64,000 bases of DNA from Codonopsis lanceolata (lineage: Eukaryota > Streptophyta > Magnoliopsida > Asterales > Campanulaceae). Below the pieces are notes generated by a model, which was given only the letters and a program-made list of their open reading frames with translations, was not told the origin of the DNA and did not search any database. Shown one piece after another: positions 43,853 through 55,225 of the stretch; position 1 is the stretch's first letter; every line of letters begins with the position of its first letter. Made by a program: the position numbers and the translations under genes. The stretch lies in the NCBI GenBank assembly GCA_013146195.2, contig CM028379.1, positions 91,369,401 through 91,433,400 on the forward strand, in the 5' to 3' direction.

Positions 43853-44439
43853 AACCTTTCATTATTCCTGCATCGGAACTTCAGATCCTCATCCTATTCA
43901 TCGTATTTTTATTTTGAGTTTGATAATTTTTGTCTTCTTTCATTTGCAATACATGTCAATGGTCTACTAATTTGTTCCCTTTACAAATGGAATCAAAATG
44001 ATTTCTGAATTCAACATCAGATCCTTTGCATTTAAAATTCCTGTTATTTTCCGAACTATTTCCTCCAACTTGAATTTCCAGCATCTTTCGAAAAAAGTAT
44101 TTGGGTACGCCATACCTTATCTACCAAGAAATAACATGATTCTCGTGATAAGCTGGCTAAATTCAACAAAGACTACAATTAAGCAAAACTTTAATTTGGA
44201 TTATCAATGGGTCTTCCAAAACAAAATAATACTGTATTAGGAAAAGTAGGGTAACGATCGATGATTAGTTCTTTTGTCTTCGAGTTATTGAAATTGACGG
44301 GAAGCAATTAATGGACAATAATCTGCTGAATTCGTGCTTGGCATTTATCTATTTAACACGGACGTGTTGGCCCTTGCTTGGAGACGAATTTGATGTAAGA
44401 GAGTACTCAGTCAGCTAAAGAGTTGACTTAAGGTGGGCT
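43853..44439. other. Unassigned stretch
   Basis: A plus-strand frame at 43998-44240 is not recognised. No element ends seen. Confidence 0.4.
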
Positions 44440-44927
44440 TGAGGTGGTTTCAGTCGGAGTTAATTGGAACTTGTGCAATTATATATATTCGGAATCGTAT
44501 GACTCGATTATCTTGAGTTATATTTTAATTATTGTGGGTGGATCCATATGTTGGAGAGCTATGATTCAAGTAGTTATTGCATTATCAACAATCAAGGCGA
44601 AATATATGGCAGTTATTGAAACTGCAACGGAAGAATTATGACGTAGAGGCTTAGTCAAAAAAATAGGTATTCAACAAGGTGGAGTTCTGTTGCATTGTGA
44701 GTCGGAGTGCAATCTACTTAGCAAACAACTAGATTTATCATTCTAGAACGAAGCACATTGATGAGGATGTCCTGCTAGAGAAGATTTATACCACGAAAAA
44801 TGTTGTAGACATGCTAACAAAGCCGGTTACAGCCGATAAGTTCAAGCATTGTTGTACTGGTTGCACATAATTAGTTGTTAGAGATGTGGAAGGTCAAGTT
44901 CTAGAAGGTGCACATGAAGGTTCTAGT
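44440..44927 (+). pseudogene. Copia F RNase H fragment, plus strand
   Basis: Pieces in shifting frames read GGSICWRAMIQVVIALSTI with KAKYMAVIETATEEL, then RGLVKKIGIQQ, EDVLLEKIYT and VVDMLTKPVT, the C-terminal half of a copia RNase H. The usual EAEYMA is KAKYMA here and stops interrupt the frame. Gag, integrase and RT are missing. The fragment is cut at 44927 by copia G and continues at 50043. Confidence 0.8.
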
Positions 44928-45280
44928 TGAAAACTTAGAAAAGGCTTTTCTGAATTTAATCAAGAATTGGAATAAACTTCCCGCTCACTGTTTTGATTAC
45001 AAGGGAAGATATATATATATATATATATATACCAAACAAACGGGAACAGACAAACTAATTAACAGAAACTAAGAGGCTAACAGAAACAAACAAACCCTCA
45101 AAGTTACACAAAGAACCCTAAACAAACTAACATTACAACCAAGGGCTATAACTTTCCAAAAATATGCTATTGATGAACTTCCTCCATTTTGCATTTGTCT
45201 TTCCAAATTTTGCACACTTCTGCATTTCTGTTTCATCTCTAAACTGTAGGGTATTCAGCTTGTATTTTCCATAGTTAATA
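44928..45280 (-). repeat. 3' LTR of copia G
   Basis: 353 bases from TGAAAACTTAG to CATAGTTAATA on the plus strand. On the element's own strand it begins TATTAAC rather than the usual TG. An (AT)n run lies at about 45010-45030. Confidence 0.9.
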
Positions 45281-45314
45281 CCACTCCCCCCCACAAGTTG
45301 TGGGTATACATATA

Positions 45315-45704
45315 CTAACAACTTGTAACCTTGACATAAACTTCCAATGCAAATGCTTCCCAAAGGAACTTAGTAAAGATGTCTGCTAATTGATCCTTGT
45401 TGGATATGTGCTGCAAAACCACCAGTCCTTGCTTTATCTTCTCCCTTATGAAGTGACAATCCAGTTCTATATGTTTTGTTCTAGCATGATACACTGGATT
45501 GTTGGCCACTGCAATGGCTGAAGAGTTGTCACAATTCATGGGAATTGGCATTGGCAGATGAACTTGAAGGTCTTTCAAGAGATTGCTTAGCCAAACAACC
45601 TCACAAATGGCAAGATAGCTAAAGCTCGTAGATTCGACTTCGATTGAAGACCTTGACACAACAGATTGTTTCTTGGAATGCCATGAAATCAAAGACCTAC
45701 CCAA
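45315..45704 (-). pseudogene. Copia G RNase H
   Basis: A 129-residue frame has LISWHSKKQSVVSRSSIEVES, VVWLSNLLKDL, NCDNSSAIAVANNPVYHART and KHIELDCHFIREKI, then QLADIFTK, matching copia RNase H. SSIEVES replaces the common SSAEAEY, so the Glu-containing motif is altered. The 5' part (TDADW) is in a different frame. Confidence 0.88.
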
Positions 45705-45916
45705 AGATCATGCAAGAACCTTTAATTGATTTTTCGTCATTGGGATTCCCACTACCGCCACCGTTGAAGCCGATTGGATGATGGAAAATAAATCCCTTGT
45801 TCTCAAGAAGCTTTGATATACCTTATAACCTTATGAAGAGCCTTAAGATGAGTATCCCTAGGACTTTGAACAAAGGCTCAAACATTGAGCAAAGAAAAGC
45901 CAAATCAGCCCGGTTA

Positions 45917-46738
45917 TTATCGATATATTAGCTTTCCTACAAGCTGTCTATAGACACTAGGGTTATCCAGCAAGTTGCCTTCATTAGCTAGGAGTTTACT
46001 ATTAGGGTCAAATGGAATGGTAAGAGGCTTTGAGTTTAGGAGTTCAACATCTTCAACTAAGTCCATGGCATATTTTCTCTGGCTTAGATGAAATCCATTT
46101 GTTGACCTCATCACCTCAATACCTAGATAATACTTGATGGGACCCAGATTTTTGATGTTAAATCTGTCATGAAGAATTTCTTTAAGAGTATTAATAGATG
46201 ATGAGCTATTCCGAGACAAGGACATCATCAACATAAACAAGAACACCGGTGAAGCTCAAGCCATCCTTAAGAGTAAAAGGGAATAATCGCCATAGATTGT
46301 ATATACCTAGGTGAAGCAATACTTGATTAACTTGGAAAACCATTGTGCGGATGCTTGTTTAAGTCCATAGATTGACTTCTTTAATTTGCAGACCTTGTTG
46401 GTATGTCCTTGATCCTTGTAACCTGGTGGCAGACTCATGTAAACCTCCTCCTGTAGATCTCCATGCAAAAATGCATTGTTGACATCCGGTGATGCACCTC
46501 CCAATTTTGTGCGAGGCAATGGCCGAATAGTTCTAATGTAACCATTTTGGCCACAAGAGCAAAAAGTCTCGAGAATAGTCAATTCCTTTCTTTTGATTGT
46601 AACCTTTAGCAACCAACCTTGCTTTGAATCTCTCCACAGAGCCATCTGAATTGTATTTGACCTTGTTGACCCATTTACATCAAATAGGTCTCTTTCCTTG
46701 AGGCAATGTGACAATTTCCCAAGTGTTGTTAGCCTCAA
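45917..46738 (-). pseudogene. Copia G reverse transcriptase (frameshifted)
   Basis: The first part (46307-46738) has DVNNAFLHGDLQEEVYM and KKSIYGLKQASAQWF, standard RVT_2 motifs. The second (45917-46246) has FNIKNLGPIKYYLGIEV and YRQLVGKLIYR. The YVDD catalytic motif near 46215-46235 is present but out of frame with the second part. No continuous RT can be read. Confidence 0.88.
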
Positions 46739-47059
46739 GAGCTTCAGCTTTTATTCATGGCATCTATCCGCGTATAGCCTGATTGTTGGATTGTGGCTCT
46801 TGCACAAGAGATATGAAATTAGCATTGACCGATGTGAATGATGTGTGTGTGACATGGTGCGGCTTTATCAAATATGGATGACGTGACATAATCTTTTAAT
46901 CTAACAGATGGGACCCTATTCCTAACAGAGGTTCTCGGGAATTGGAACATTGGCATTGTCATTGTCATTACTAATCTGTATCAACAAGTATATTCTTGTT
47001 GATTATCTTTGTGACCATTGATGTCATGTGAAGGATCGGTGTCATGTGAGAGATTAATG

Positions 47060-47859
47060 TCAATGGCGTGTGCATTGTCGTGTCTTTCTCGCCTTACCAA
47101 AGGGAAATATGGTCTCATGGAAGACCACATGTCTGCTGATGAACACTTTGTTAGTTTCAAGATCATATAGGACATACCCTTTTTGATTTGTGGGATATCC
47201 TAGGTGAATGCATCTAATAGCTCTAGGACTGAATTTGTCTGCAGGGTGAACACTAGCATAGCAAAGACAGCCTATAACTCTTAAATGATCATAAGTGGTT
47301 GCAGTTTTAAAAAGGAGTTCATGGGGTGTTTTAAAATTTGTAGCGGCGGTAGGTATTCTATTTATAATGTGAGTGGTCGCCAATAGACAATAACCCCAAA
47401 ATGTATGGGCAATCCCGATTAAAATCTAATGGCTCGACATGTCAAGCAAATCTTGGTGTTTTCTTTCCACCACCCCATTTTACTTGTGGTGTGTCCACAC
47501 AAGAAATCGATGAACAATTCCCGAGATTAGTGAGATAAGGAATGACCTATGAGTTATAAAACTCGGTTCCATGGTCCGTCTCTACGTTGTTTTGATGGTG
47601 GTCTTAAAATGATTCGAACATAAGCATTAAATTGTTTTAATAGGGTGAAGACATGTGTTTTAGTGGAGATTAAAAAGGTCCACACAGCCCTAGTGTAGTC
47701 ATCAACAATGGTCAAAAAATACCTACAACCATTCATAGTGGCTTTCCTATAAGGTCCCCACAAATCACAATGTATAAGATCAAAGCAATGTTTACTCTTA
47801 ATGCTACTAATATTGAAAGGAATCTTATGTTGTTTAGCCAAAGGACAAATCCCACACAT
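47060..47859 (-). pseudogene. Copia G integrase (frameshifted)
   Basis: The N-terminal piece (47554-47859) has MCGICPLAKQHKIPF and HCDLWGPYRKAT with the first Asp, then FLTIVDDYTRAVWTF. TDHGTEFYNS, with the second Asp, lies near 47550-47580 in another frame. The C-terminal piece (47060-47383) has TTHIINRIPT, LRVIGCLCYAS and GYVLYDLETNKVF. Stops and frame changes break it near 47400-47550. Confidence 0.86.
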
Positions 47860-47930
47860 TTCAACACTTTCAATGTTTAAATTTTTGCTATTACAAAGAT
47901 GAGATAGAGGAGCAATCTTTTGAAGTGTAC

Positions 47931-48416
47931 TTAAAGAACTATGTCCTGGTCTTTTGTGCCAACAAACAATGTCCTTATTCTTGGAGAATACAGAACATGC
48001 ATATGTATTAGAAAGAGTATTTCGGCCTTGAGGAGGTATAGGCCCCGAACCAAATCACCGTAGCTATGGTCTTGTGCATCTTCAAGTCTGAAAATGCATT
48101 GTGTTCCAACAATGAGAGTGTGGCAATCAATTTGTAAGTTGAGTTTTGAAATAGACGTAAGGTTGTATTGGAATTTTGGAATATAGAATACTTTATCCAA
48201 AATCAAGTCAGGGTTAATAAAAGCCTTACCTATGTGTGTGACTTTTACTTTTGCACCATTGGGTAGGGATAGAATTATAGGGTGAATAAGAACTTCAATG
48301 TTATGCATAAGGGATAAGGACATGCATATGTGGTCAGTGGCACCTGAATCTATGATCCAGGTGTAAAGTGAATGAAAAATTTCAGGATGATTTTCAATAA
48401 TGAATGTACCTGCCAT
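47931..48416 (-). pseudogene. Copia G protease and pre-integrase
   Basis: A 161-residue frame has WIIDSGATDHICMSL with the DSGA active site, LSLPNGAKVKVTHIG, and VFYIPKFQYNLTSISKL, then drifts out of frame near 48020, where the KRPGH pre-integrase motif follows in another frame. The active-site motif itself is intact. Confidence 0.88.
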
Positions 48417-48677
48417 GTGTGAAACACCAATGAACTTCTATCCATTTTGATCGCATCGTGATCTTGGGTCGTCTTTAGCTTTAAGCAAACTCATGACTGA
48501 TTAAGGCGTTCAGATTTGTTCAAGGGTGGGATGTGTTGCTCCATCCTTGTTACTCGATCATTGTTGTTCTTACGGTCATTTTGGACTGCATAGCCCCGCC
48601 ATTTCCTGACCGTGGTTGATTCCCGAAAAATAATTGCCATGTATCCTTCCACCGGTTTGATCCTTATTCAATCGGTC

Positions 48678-49728
48678 CTATGTGCGTGATGATCGGATGT
48701 CCAGGTGTCCTATAGGAAATCCCTTGAGTTTATAGCAATCATCCTTAATGTGGCCTTCCCTGTTACAATAGTTACAGAAAATACCTTTCTTGAAGGGGGT
48801 CTTGTTATACGAATTCTTGGGTAAGCCATACTTGTCTGTGGTCCCTTGATTTTGTCCTGTTTGATTAACACTAGCAACAAGAAAGCTGGATTCTGGGACA
48901 TAACCTTGTCTTTGGGTCTCCTCATGTCTTATCATGTAGTATGCCTCACCAATTGTTGGTAGAGGTTTCATTCTCGTGATCCGGCCTCTTATATTCATGA
49001 AGCTATCGTGAAGCCCCATCAAGAACTGCATTAACGTCTCCTTTGGTCTCGCATTTCTTGATTCTTGGTGGATCCACATGTACACTCACAACTACAAGTC
49101 GTAATGGTCCAGGCACAACTTTCATCCCAATGCCCCTTCATCTTGTGATAGTAGAATTCAACGAGCCCGTACCTTGTTCTAATCTGTAAATCCTTTTCAA
49201 TTTGAAAAATTCTATGTCCATCGATGCTAGAAAATCTCTCTCCCAATTCCTTCCGCACGAATTGGCATTTATAACGCATTTAAGGCTGTTGCTAATCTCT
49301 TCATTGATCACATTGAAAATCCAAGAGATGACCATGTCATTTGCCCTAGCCCAGAGGGAACAAGGGGTCTTCTTTCTCCGAATTTGAAAACTTCCATCCA
49401 AGATCCCCAACTTGTTCTTGGTGAAATGGCTATCTCGAAAGATCTCTTCCAAGAATTGAAGTTGTCGCCTTCAACAATTTCGTGGCAATAAGGACAAGTC
49501 TGGATGATCGTTGTTGTGAAGATAAAGGGGATGCATGTTTGAGTCAATTCCAATCTCCATGGTTGCAGTCTTGTTCTTCAATTGAGAGGCAATGGTTTTA
49601 GGGTTAGAGGGTTCATCTCCCATGGCGAGAAGAAATGGATGAGGGATTGAAGGGAGAAAATCAAGAATCAAAGGATCCTTGCTCTGATACCATGAAAACT
49701 TAGAAAAGGCTTTTCTGAATTTAATCAA
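48678..49728 (-). pseudogene. Copia G gag (frameshifted)
   Basis: The N-terminal part begins MGDEPSNPKTIASQL near 49622 and has MEIGIDSNMHPLYLHNNDHP. The central UBN2 part has LWARANDMVISWIFNVINEEI (49138-49452). The C-terminal part (48678-49085) has MQFLMGLHDSFMNIRGRITRM and an intact zinc knuckle CNYCNREGHIKDDC. Several frames are needed. The close likeness to copia A gag shows one family. Confidence 0.86.
49681..49692 (-). promoter_or_regulatory. Primer-binding site of copia G
   Basis: TGGTATCAGAGC on the minus strand, directly adjoining the 5' LTR. Confidence 0.95.
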
Positions 49729-50037
49729 GAATTGGAATAAACTTCCCGCTCACTGTTTTGATTACAAGGGAAGATATATATATATATACCAAACAAACGG
49801 GAACAGACAAACTAACTAACAGAAACTAAGAGGCTAACAGAAACAAACAAACCCTCAAAGTTACACAAAGAACCCTAAACAAACTAACATTACAACCAAG
49901 GGCTGTAACTTTCCAAAAATATGCTATTGATGAACTTCCTCCATTTTGCATTTGTCTCTCCAAATTTTGCACACTTCTGCATTTCTGTTTCATCTCTGAA
50001 CTGTAGGGTATTCAACTTGTATTTTCCATAGTTAATA
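49693..50037 (-). repeat. 5' LTR of copia G
   Basis: 345-base partner of 44928-45280. The (AT)n tract is shorter here (about 49774-49786). Confidence 0.92.
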
Positions 50038-50042
50038 CTAGT

Positions 50043-50588
50043 GTTGCATTATCTATCTTCTAATGGGTTGGGTGAATACTCGTCAAGATAGAGATTGATG
50101 GAAACAATATGACTCGATTACCCTGATAATTGGTTAATTCGTCTGAAGACTTGGTCGAGTAGGTGTGTAGATGGTTGGACCTAAAAGGGGGGTGCGGTGG
50201 GCATAGGCCCCCCCGGTACGAACTTTTGGGTTTATTGCACAAATGCGACCACATCTTGTTTGGACAATGCGATCGCATTCTAGGACAAGGCGATCACGTT
50301 ACTTTGGCAGAAAGTTTCTGGAGAGAAAGCGGTTGCGTTGAGGAAGGGAATTGAAGGCGGTCGTGTTGTGACAAGGTGGTCGTGTGTTCATGCAGTAGAA
50401 GTATTTTTCAATTTTTGTTTAAACCAGTTTAGAGTTTGGTATTGTATCACTATATATAATTGTAAACCTAAAAGTGTACAAAGTTGGCATTAATAAAATT
50501 TTAGTAGCCCGTTGACTCAACCTCTCTCTATTCTCTTTAATCGATCTAGTTATACATTACTTGTTATTTGCTTTCGCTGTGAACAACA
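50043..50588 (+). mobile_element. 3' end and probable LTR of copia F
   Basis: Continuation of the plus-strand fragment ending at 44927. A CTATATATAA box near 50449, AATAAAATTTTAG near 50493, and a terminal GAACAACA at 50588 fit a plus-strand 3' LTR. The 5' edge of this LTR is not clear and may lie before 44927. No second copy is in the window. Confidence 0.5.
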
Positions 50589-51110
50589 GTATAGGCTATG
50601 ATGGAGTTTTTTTTTTTTTTTATTTTAAGTTCTCCGATAAGTTTTAAGACTTGAGTCAGGCTAGGGATTTTAACGTGAATATTCAAGTGCAGTTGATATA
50701 CTTAAAGATGACAAGTTTATCAAGAATTTAGGTAGTATAATAAAATAGGCATTTCCTTACTCAAACACAGAAATTGCAGTCTTTGATTTTTCGTGCTTCC
50801 AACTTTCCATTTCTTTTCGCAATTAAAAATTTAAAGCAAGCTAATTACTCTTACTAATGTCCCAATGCATACAAATTAAAGCAAGCCAGAATTTAGAAAT
50901 TTCCTCCAAAGACCAAACCAGGTCCGTTTGGACCTACCAAACACCCTTAGATTACTTTCCCTCAACTGATGAGTCATCAAAGATCACGTTTTGAGTTTAT
51001 TTTACAAGCTATCATTATGCGATATTCATCTTTACACAACGAACATATACTATGATAAAAATGAAGCGTATGTAAAGAAATAAATAAATCATGGTGCATT
51101 GGTCTATAAT
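50589..51110. other. Gene-free stretch downstream of paralog 3
   Basis: A T-run near 50607 and otherwise ordinary AT-rich DNA. I see no gene or element ends. Confidence 0.5.
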
Positions 51111-51518
51111 CTATATTGTAGCCAGTTCACGAGAAGGCATCAGGTTCTTGTAAATTTCATAAATAAGCCTCGTCTGAAATTCATCACTAGAATACTTTGT
51201 AGATGCTTGTCGAGCCTTTGGAATTCTCTTCCGACCGAAAATATAATTTCCATTATCGAATTGTCCTCTGCTTCCACTCGAACTAAGCATCAAGTTAACA
51301 TACGCATTCTTGAACTTTCTCCAAAACTTTCTTAACTGAGAACATATTTTCAAACTAATTAATCTCGGGGTTGTTTTGATTTTCCAAAACCGTTGAGGGC
51401 TCCCTCCAATCCTAATTACCTTCATTTTCTTTCGGTAAGTACCATCTAGGCGTTGGTATCTCCTTCGCCTCATGTACCTGTTTAAGCTACCATCAAACGA
51501 GCTCGAAATGATTTCCAT
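51111..51518 (-). CDS. Paralog 3 of the unidentified small basic protein family (135 aa)
   Basis: Family features in order: MEIISSSFDGSLNRYMRRRRY, KKMKVIRIGGSPQRFWKIK, a FWRKFKNAYVNLML block, FGRKRIPKARQAS, and DEFQTRLIYEIYKNLMPSRELATI. I chose the Met of MEIISS by comparison with the other copies. An open extension of 21 codons upstream (MLFKEAFLIILISL...) reaches into the TATA region and is unlikely to be translated. It is closest by eye to paralog 1. No membrane segment or signal peptide once the extension is dropped. Unknown function. Confidence 0.8.
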   Translation of the reverse strand: MEIISSSFDGSLNRYMRRRRYQRLDGTYRKKMKVIRIGGSPQRFWKIKTTPRLISLKICSQLRKFWRKFKNAYVNLMLSSSGSRGQFDNGNYIFGRKRIPKARQASTKYSSDEFQTRLIYEIYKNLMPSRELATI

Positions 51519-51581
51519 TTCTAATCGAATATAATCTGAGAGGGAGATGAGTATGATAAGAAAAGCCTCTTTGAATAACAA

Positions 51582-51740
51582 TATATATAGAGTAATAGAT
51601 CTAGAGAGAGTTGAAATCAGATATTAAAATAATTAAGGTTGTGCGATTAGCAAGGAGAGATTGATTCAATAGAGTTTTAAAACTTGCAGGAACAAAGTCT
51701 TCATGTACATATACTGACCGATTGAGTCTGGTCAACAAAA
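51582..51740 (-). promoter_or_regulatory. Promoter of paralog 3: TATA box and W-box-like site
   Basis: CTATATATA at 51582-51590, 64 bases before the ATG, and TTTTGTTGACCA at 51729-51740 on the gene strand. The latter matches the paralog 1 site over 11 bases. Confidence 0.55.
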
Positions 51741-51759
51741 TCAACCTGAAAACAACACC

Positions 51760-52440
51760 TAAAATTCCTTAAGAAATTGCATGGTCCCACAAGCCTTAAA
51801 CCTACACATCAAATTGATGCATGTATATAAGAATTCTAGGAAATGGTATCTTTGTAGACCCAATACCCTTATGATGAAAGCAAATATCTCGACATGAGAT
51901 TCCATTCCTATTTTTTAAGAAAAATTATGAAAGTTGACTTTTCAATCGATCATTTTAGTAGCAAATAGACATAAATACCCTTAGAGGTCATACTATACTA
52001 TACTATACTATACTATTGCCGGTGCAAATTAGGACATGATAGTTAACATTTAACAAAGTTAAATTCGGTAAAATTATACAAAAAAAACACTCATTATTAT
52101 TTTTTTAAAAAAAATTACAATACCCATACCGAGATGGGGGAGTAAAACTTAAAATTAAAAGAGAGCAAGAAGTAAACTAAAAATATGGCAATGTAAGTTA
52201 CTCATTCACTACAGATTATTTTAGATTTTCGGGTTATCTGATTAGGTATAACTTCTGGAACTATAGATAATTATTGTACTTTTATAATTCTCCAATAATA
52301 TACTTTTGTAGGTAGTTAAATGTCGCAAATCATTACGTATGCGGGATTAATATTTTACTAGAATTGTGTTATTCCTGGTAACGAAGACAATTGATCAATT
52401 ATTTGCACGATGATGGTCCACTAATGTGATCCAAAAATAA
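51760..52440. other. Gene-free AT-rich stretch
   Basis: ACTAT repeated four to five times near 51988-52013; otherwise nothing recognisable. Confidence 0.5.
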
Positions 52441-52449
52441 AATATAGAC

Positions 52450-53288
52450 GGTGCCACCGGTGGCGGACGCATAAATTTTTTAACCGGGTACACATATTTA
52501 ATAAAGATTACAAATCATCCAGGTGCACACATTTAATAAAGCTTACAAATCATAATTGTTCCATACGCGTTTTCATATTTTGAAAATGTTTAATTACATC
52601 ATCAGGGCTATTTCAAAATTAGGGTTATTTCAAATTATGACTATTTTTAATATTAGGCTTATTTACTTATTTTGATTTTTAAAATTTAAATCACAAATTC
52701 ATAATTATAATTTACAAATTCATACAATACAATCATACTTTGATTCAAACAAATAGACAATTAAAATTTACAAATTCACAATCACAATTCACAAATTCAA
52801 AATCATAAAAATCAATTTAGAATTCTTGATTCTTGAAAAATATCTCTTGTAGAGCACTAAGAGCTTAAGAGAAGTGGTGGAGCTTGGAGTGGAGGTCATG
52901 GAGCTGTGGAAGCCGCCAGGCCAGGGAGACAGTGAGAGGGACTGAGGGAGATAGGACGAGACTCGGAAAGGAGCTAGCACCAGGGGACAGAGAGGGGCCG
53001 AGAGAGAGAGAGAGAGAGAGATAAAGGATTTTGATTTTTTTGATTTGGGAATTGGGAAAAGAGATTTAGGCATTTAGCAATTTTAAATTTAGGTAAGTTT
53101 CAATTTTTCATATAACTCATAGTTACTCACTGTAACTTTAAAAAAAATTACTCAGGTGGGGGCAAAATGTATAAATCTTATCTAGGTGGGGCAAACTGTT
53201 TAAAATAATAGATTATTAAAAAAATCCATGTGTAAAAGAAAACCCAAGTGGGGCAACTGCCCCATAATGTAATGCATTCGTCCGTCTT
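52450..53288. mobile_element. Possible inverted-repeat element with a GC-richer, CT-rich interior
   Basis: GGTGGCGGACGCATAAATT at the left and the reverse complement of the right end (GACGGACGAATGCATTACAT) are weakly alike. A run of GGTGGGGCAAA-type sequence lies at the right. A GA-repeat at 53004-53022 and a minus-strand frame at 52789-53073, rich in Ser and Leu, lie inside; I do not recognise it. No target duplication. Confidence 0.25.
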
Positions 53289-53308
53289 TGGGTGTCAATG
53301 GTCGTATT

Positions 53309-53522
53309 TATAAGAGAATATAATATATTTGTAATATATTATATTTGTAGTTAGTTTATACTTTCCTAATCCCTTTATATTTAGGTTTACTAATCCCTTT
53401 ATATTTAGGTTTCATAATCTCTTTTGTATTTAGACTCTCTAGGTTAAACTTGTGTAGCTAGTGTGTTCAACATATAAATGGAAAGATTATGTCATTATTC
53501 CTAAACATTATTAGTTTCTACA
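53309..53522 (+). repeat. Left LTR of the TRIM-like element
   Basis: Starts TATAAGAGAATATAATA and ends TTAGTTTCTACA, directly before TAGTATCAGAGTC. Contains a short internal duplication of TAATCCCTTTATATTTAGGT absent from the right LTR. Confidence 0.7.
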
Positions 53523-53649
53523 TAGTATCAGAGTCTAGCTCTTAAAACCTAAAACCACCACTACATTCCGCAACCCTAAAACTTCTTCCCACCATAACCA
53601 CCGCCAACGAAGATCTGACCACCAACCCCACGTTTAGTTCAAGTCGATT

Positions 53650-54930
53650 TCCCCCCTCCCCCTTGAGCAACCAAAGGACACTTCAGTAAACCAAGCTCTA
53701 ACGAGCTCGCCGAGGTCCTTCCTTAGTCCCCTCTCCTTTAGCACCTATTACCACCAACTTTTTGCCTCTATAAACCTGCCCACCAAAGTCGTTGCCAACG
53801 CCGCCCCTCTCTTACCTTAGCAACCTCCTAACCCTAAACCACCAACCTTCCACCTCCTTATATCTTCCTCCCACCAACTCTCCACAATCAAGCTGGTTTC
53901 CCCTTTGAGCAACTAAAGGACACCTCGGCTAACCACGCTCTAACCAACTCACCGATGTCCTTCCTCTATCGCTGTCTACCAACCTTCCGCTACCCTAATC
54001 CTCTTTCCACCACATCAACCCAAGGACTCCTCCGCAAACCTAACTATGATCAGCTCGCCGACGCCCTCCCTAACCCAGCATGCTCCTTGAGCAAATTCAG
54101 ATTCCTTGGCAAACCTAGCTCGCCTTCCTCTGAAGACAAGCTTGCTAACGCCCTCCCTCCACAGCTCACCTAGGCCCCTCTCTCACCATACGTCATCCTT
54201 CAACCTGTTCGCTCCTCGAGTAACTCTGGCATCCTCGGCAAACCTAACTCTAACCAGCTCGCCGACGTCCTCCCTCAACCCGCGCTCGCTCCTCGAGCCA
54301 CTCACGGTTTCCTCGGCAAACCCATCTTTAACCAGCTCGCCGAGGCATTCCCTCAACAAACTCGCTTCTCGAGTAACTCCGGACTCCTCGCCAAACCTGG
54401 CTCTCACCAGCTCACCGACGTCCTCCTTCCACTGCTTGCCTCTTGTGCATCCCAAGGATTCCTCGCCAAACCCAACTCTAACCATCTCGTCGAGGCCCTT
54501 CCTCAACAGCTTGCTCATCGAGCACCTTACGGACTCCTCGGCGAACCTGGCTTTAACCAACTCGCTGAAGTCCTCACTCAACTGCTCACTCCTCGAGCAC
54601 CACAAGGACTAGGACTCCTCGGCCAAACCAAACTCTTGTCAGCTCGCCGAAGACTCTTACCTCAACTACTCGCTCCTCGAGCACCACAAGGACTACGACT
54701 CCTCGGCCACACCCAGCTCTCACCAACTCGCCGAAGACCCCTTGTTCACCAGCTCGCTCATCAAGCAAACCATGTCTCCTTGGCACACCAGGCTCTCCCC
54801 AGCTCACCAAAGACCCATCGTTCACCAGCTCGCTCCTCGAGCAAACCTTGTCTTAAACCAGGCTCTCACGAGCTCGCCAAAGACCTCTCGTTCACTAGTT
54901 CACCGACCACTCCCTCACATTGTCAACTCG
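53650..54930 (+). repeat. ~75-bp tandem repeat array
   Basis: The unit contains CTCCTCGGCAAACC, CTAACCAGCTCGCCGA, CCTCCCTCAAC and GCTCCTCGAGCA. CAGCTCGCCGA-like anchors occur at 54255, 54333, 54408, 54483, 54558, 54640, 54724, 54800 and 54870, so the period is 75 or close to it. More diverged units lie to the left. Open frames at 54106-54612 (+), 54183-54605 (-), 54586-54825 (-) and 54636-54941 (+) are by-products of a period divisible by three. They have no known domain. Confidence 0.85.
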
Positions 54931-54992
54931 CACGCTCTTAACATCTTCTTCTCAAGATTGGTCTCTCCTAACGGTGATCCATCTTGGGAGTA

Positions 54993-55225
54993 TATAAGAT
55001 AATATAATATATTTGTAATATATTATATTTATAGTTAATTTATACTTTCCTAATCCCTTTGTATTTAGGTTTCATAATCCCTTTTGTATTTAGACTCTCT
55101 AAGTTAAACTTGTGTAGCAAGTGTTGTACTCCTATATATATGTTCAACATATCATATCAATGAAAAAGCTATGTCATTATTCCTAAACTTTATTAGTTTC
55201 TACAAATATATTATATTCTCTTATA
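54993..55225 (+). repeat. Right LTR of the TRIM-like element with an extra inverted tail
   Basis: 54993-55204 matches the left LTR. 55205-55225 is a further tail that is the reverse complement of the LTR start. Confidence 0.65.

Larger units (their letters stand above)
44928..50037 (-). mobile_element. Full-length copia element G, minus strand
   Basis: LTRs at 44928-45280 and 49693-50037 are flanked by the exact 5-bp duplication CTAGT (44923-44927 and 50038-50042). Reading right to left: primer site TGGTATCAGAGC, gag, protease, integrase, RT, RNase H, and a GGGGGGGAGTGG purine tract (45281-45292). By eye the LTRs differ by five point changes, all transitions, plus an (AT)n length difference, so this is the youngest retroelement here. 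The coding region is nevertheless broken by many frameshifts. Confidence 0.93.
53309..55225 (+). mobile_element. Non-autonomous LTR element (TRIM/LARD-like) with a tandem-repeat interior
   Basis: Two direct repeats of about 210 bases (53309-53522 and 54993-55204) share TTTATACTTTCCTAATCCCT, AGACTCTCTA(G/A)GTTAAAC and CATTATTCCTAAAC blocks. A decayed primer site TAGTATCAGAGTC follows the first, and CTTGGGAG precedes the second. GTATT flanks both sides (53304-53308 and 55226-55230) as a 5-bp duplication. No gag or pol is present; the interior is mostly a ~75-bp tandem repeat. Oddly, 21 bases at 55205-55225 are the exact reverse complement of the element's first 21 bases and have no counterpart after the first LTR. 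Confidence 0.7.

Noticed and set aside
51519..51581. N-terminal extension of paralog 3 as a hydrophobic signal peptide (MLFKEAFLIILISL)
   Set aside because: The other three copies start at MEI/MDI, and the extension reaches the TATA-box region, so it is probably upstream of or at the transcript start.
54106..54941. Overlapping open frames on both strands in the 75-bp repeat
   Set aside because: A repeat period divisible by three keeps frames open by chance. The peptides have no known domain and both strands are equally open.
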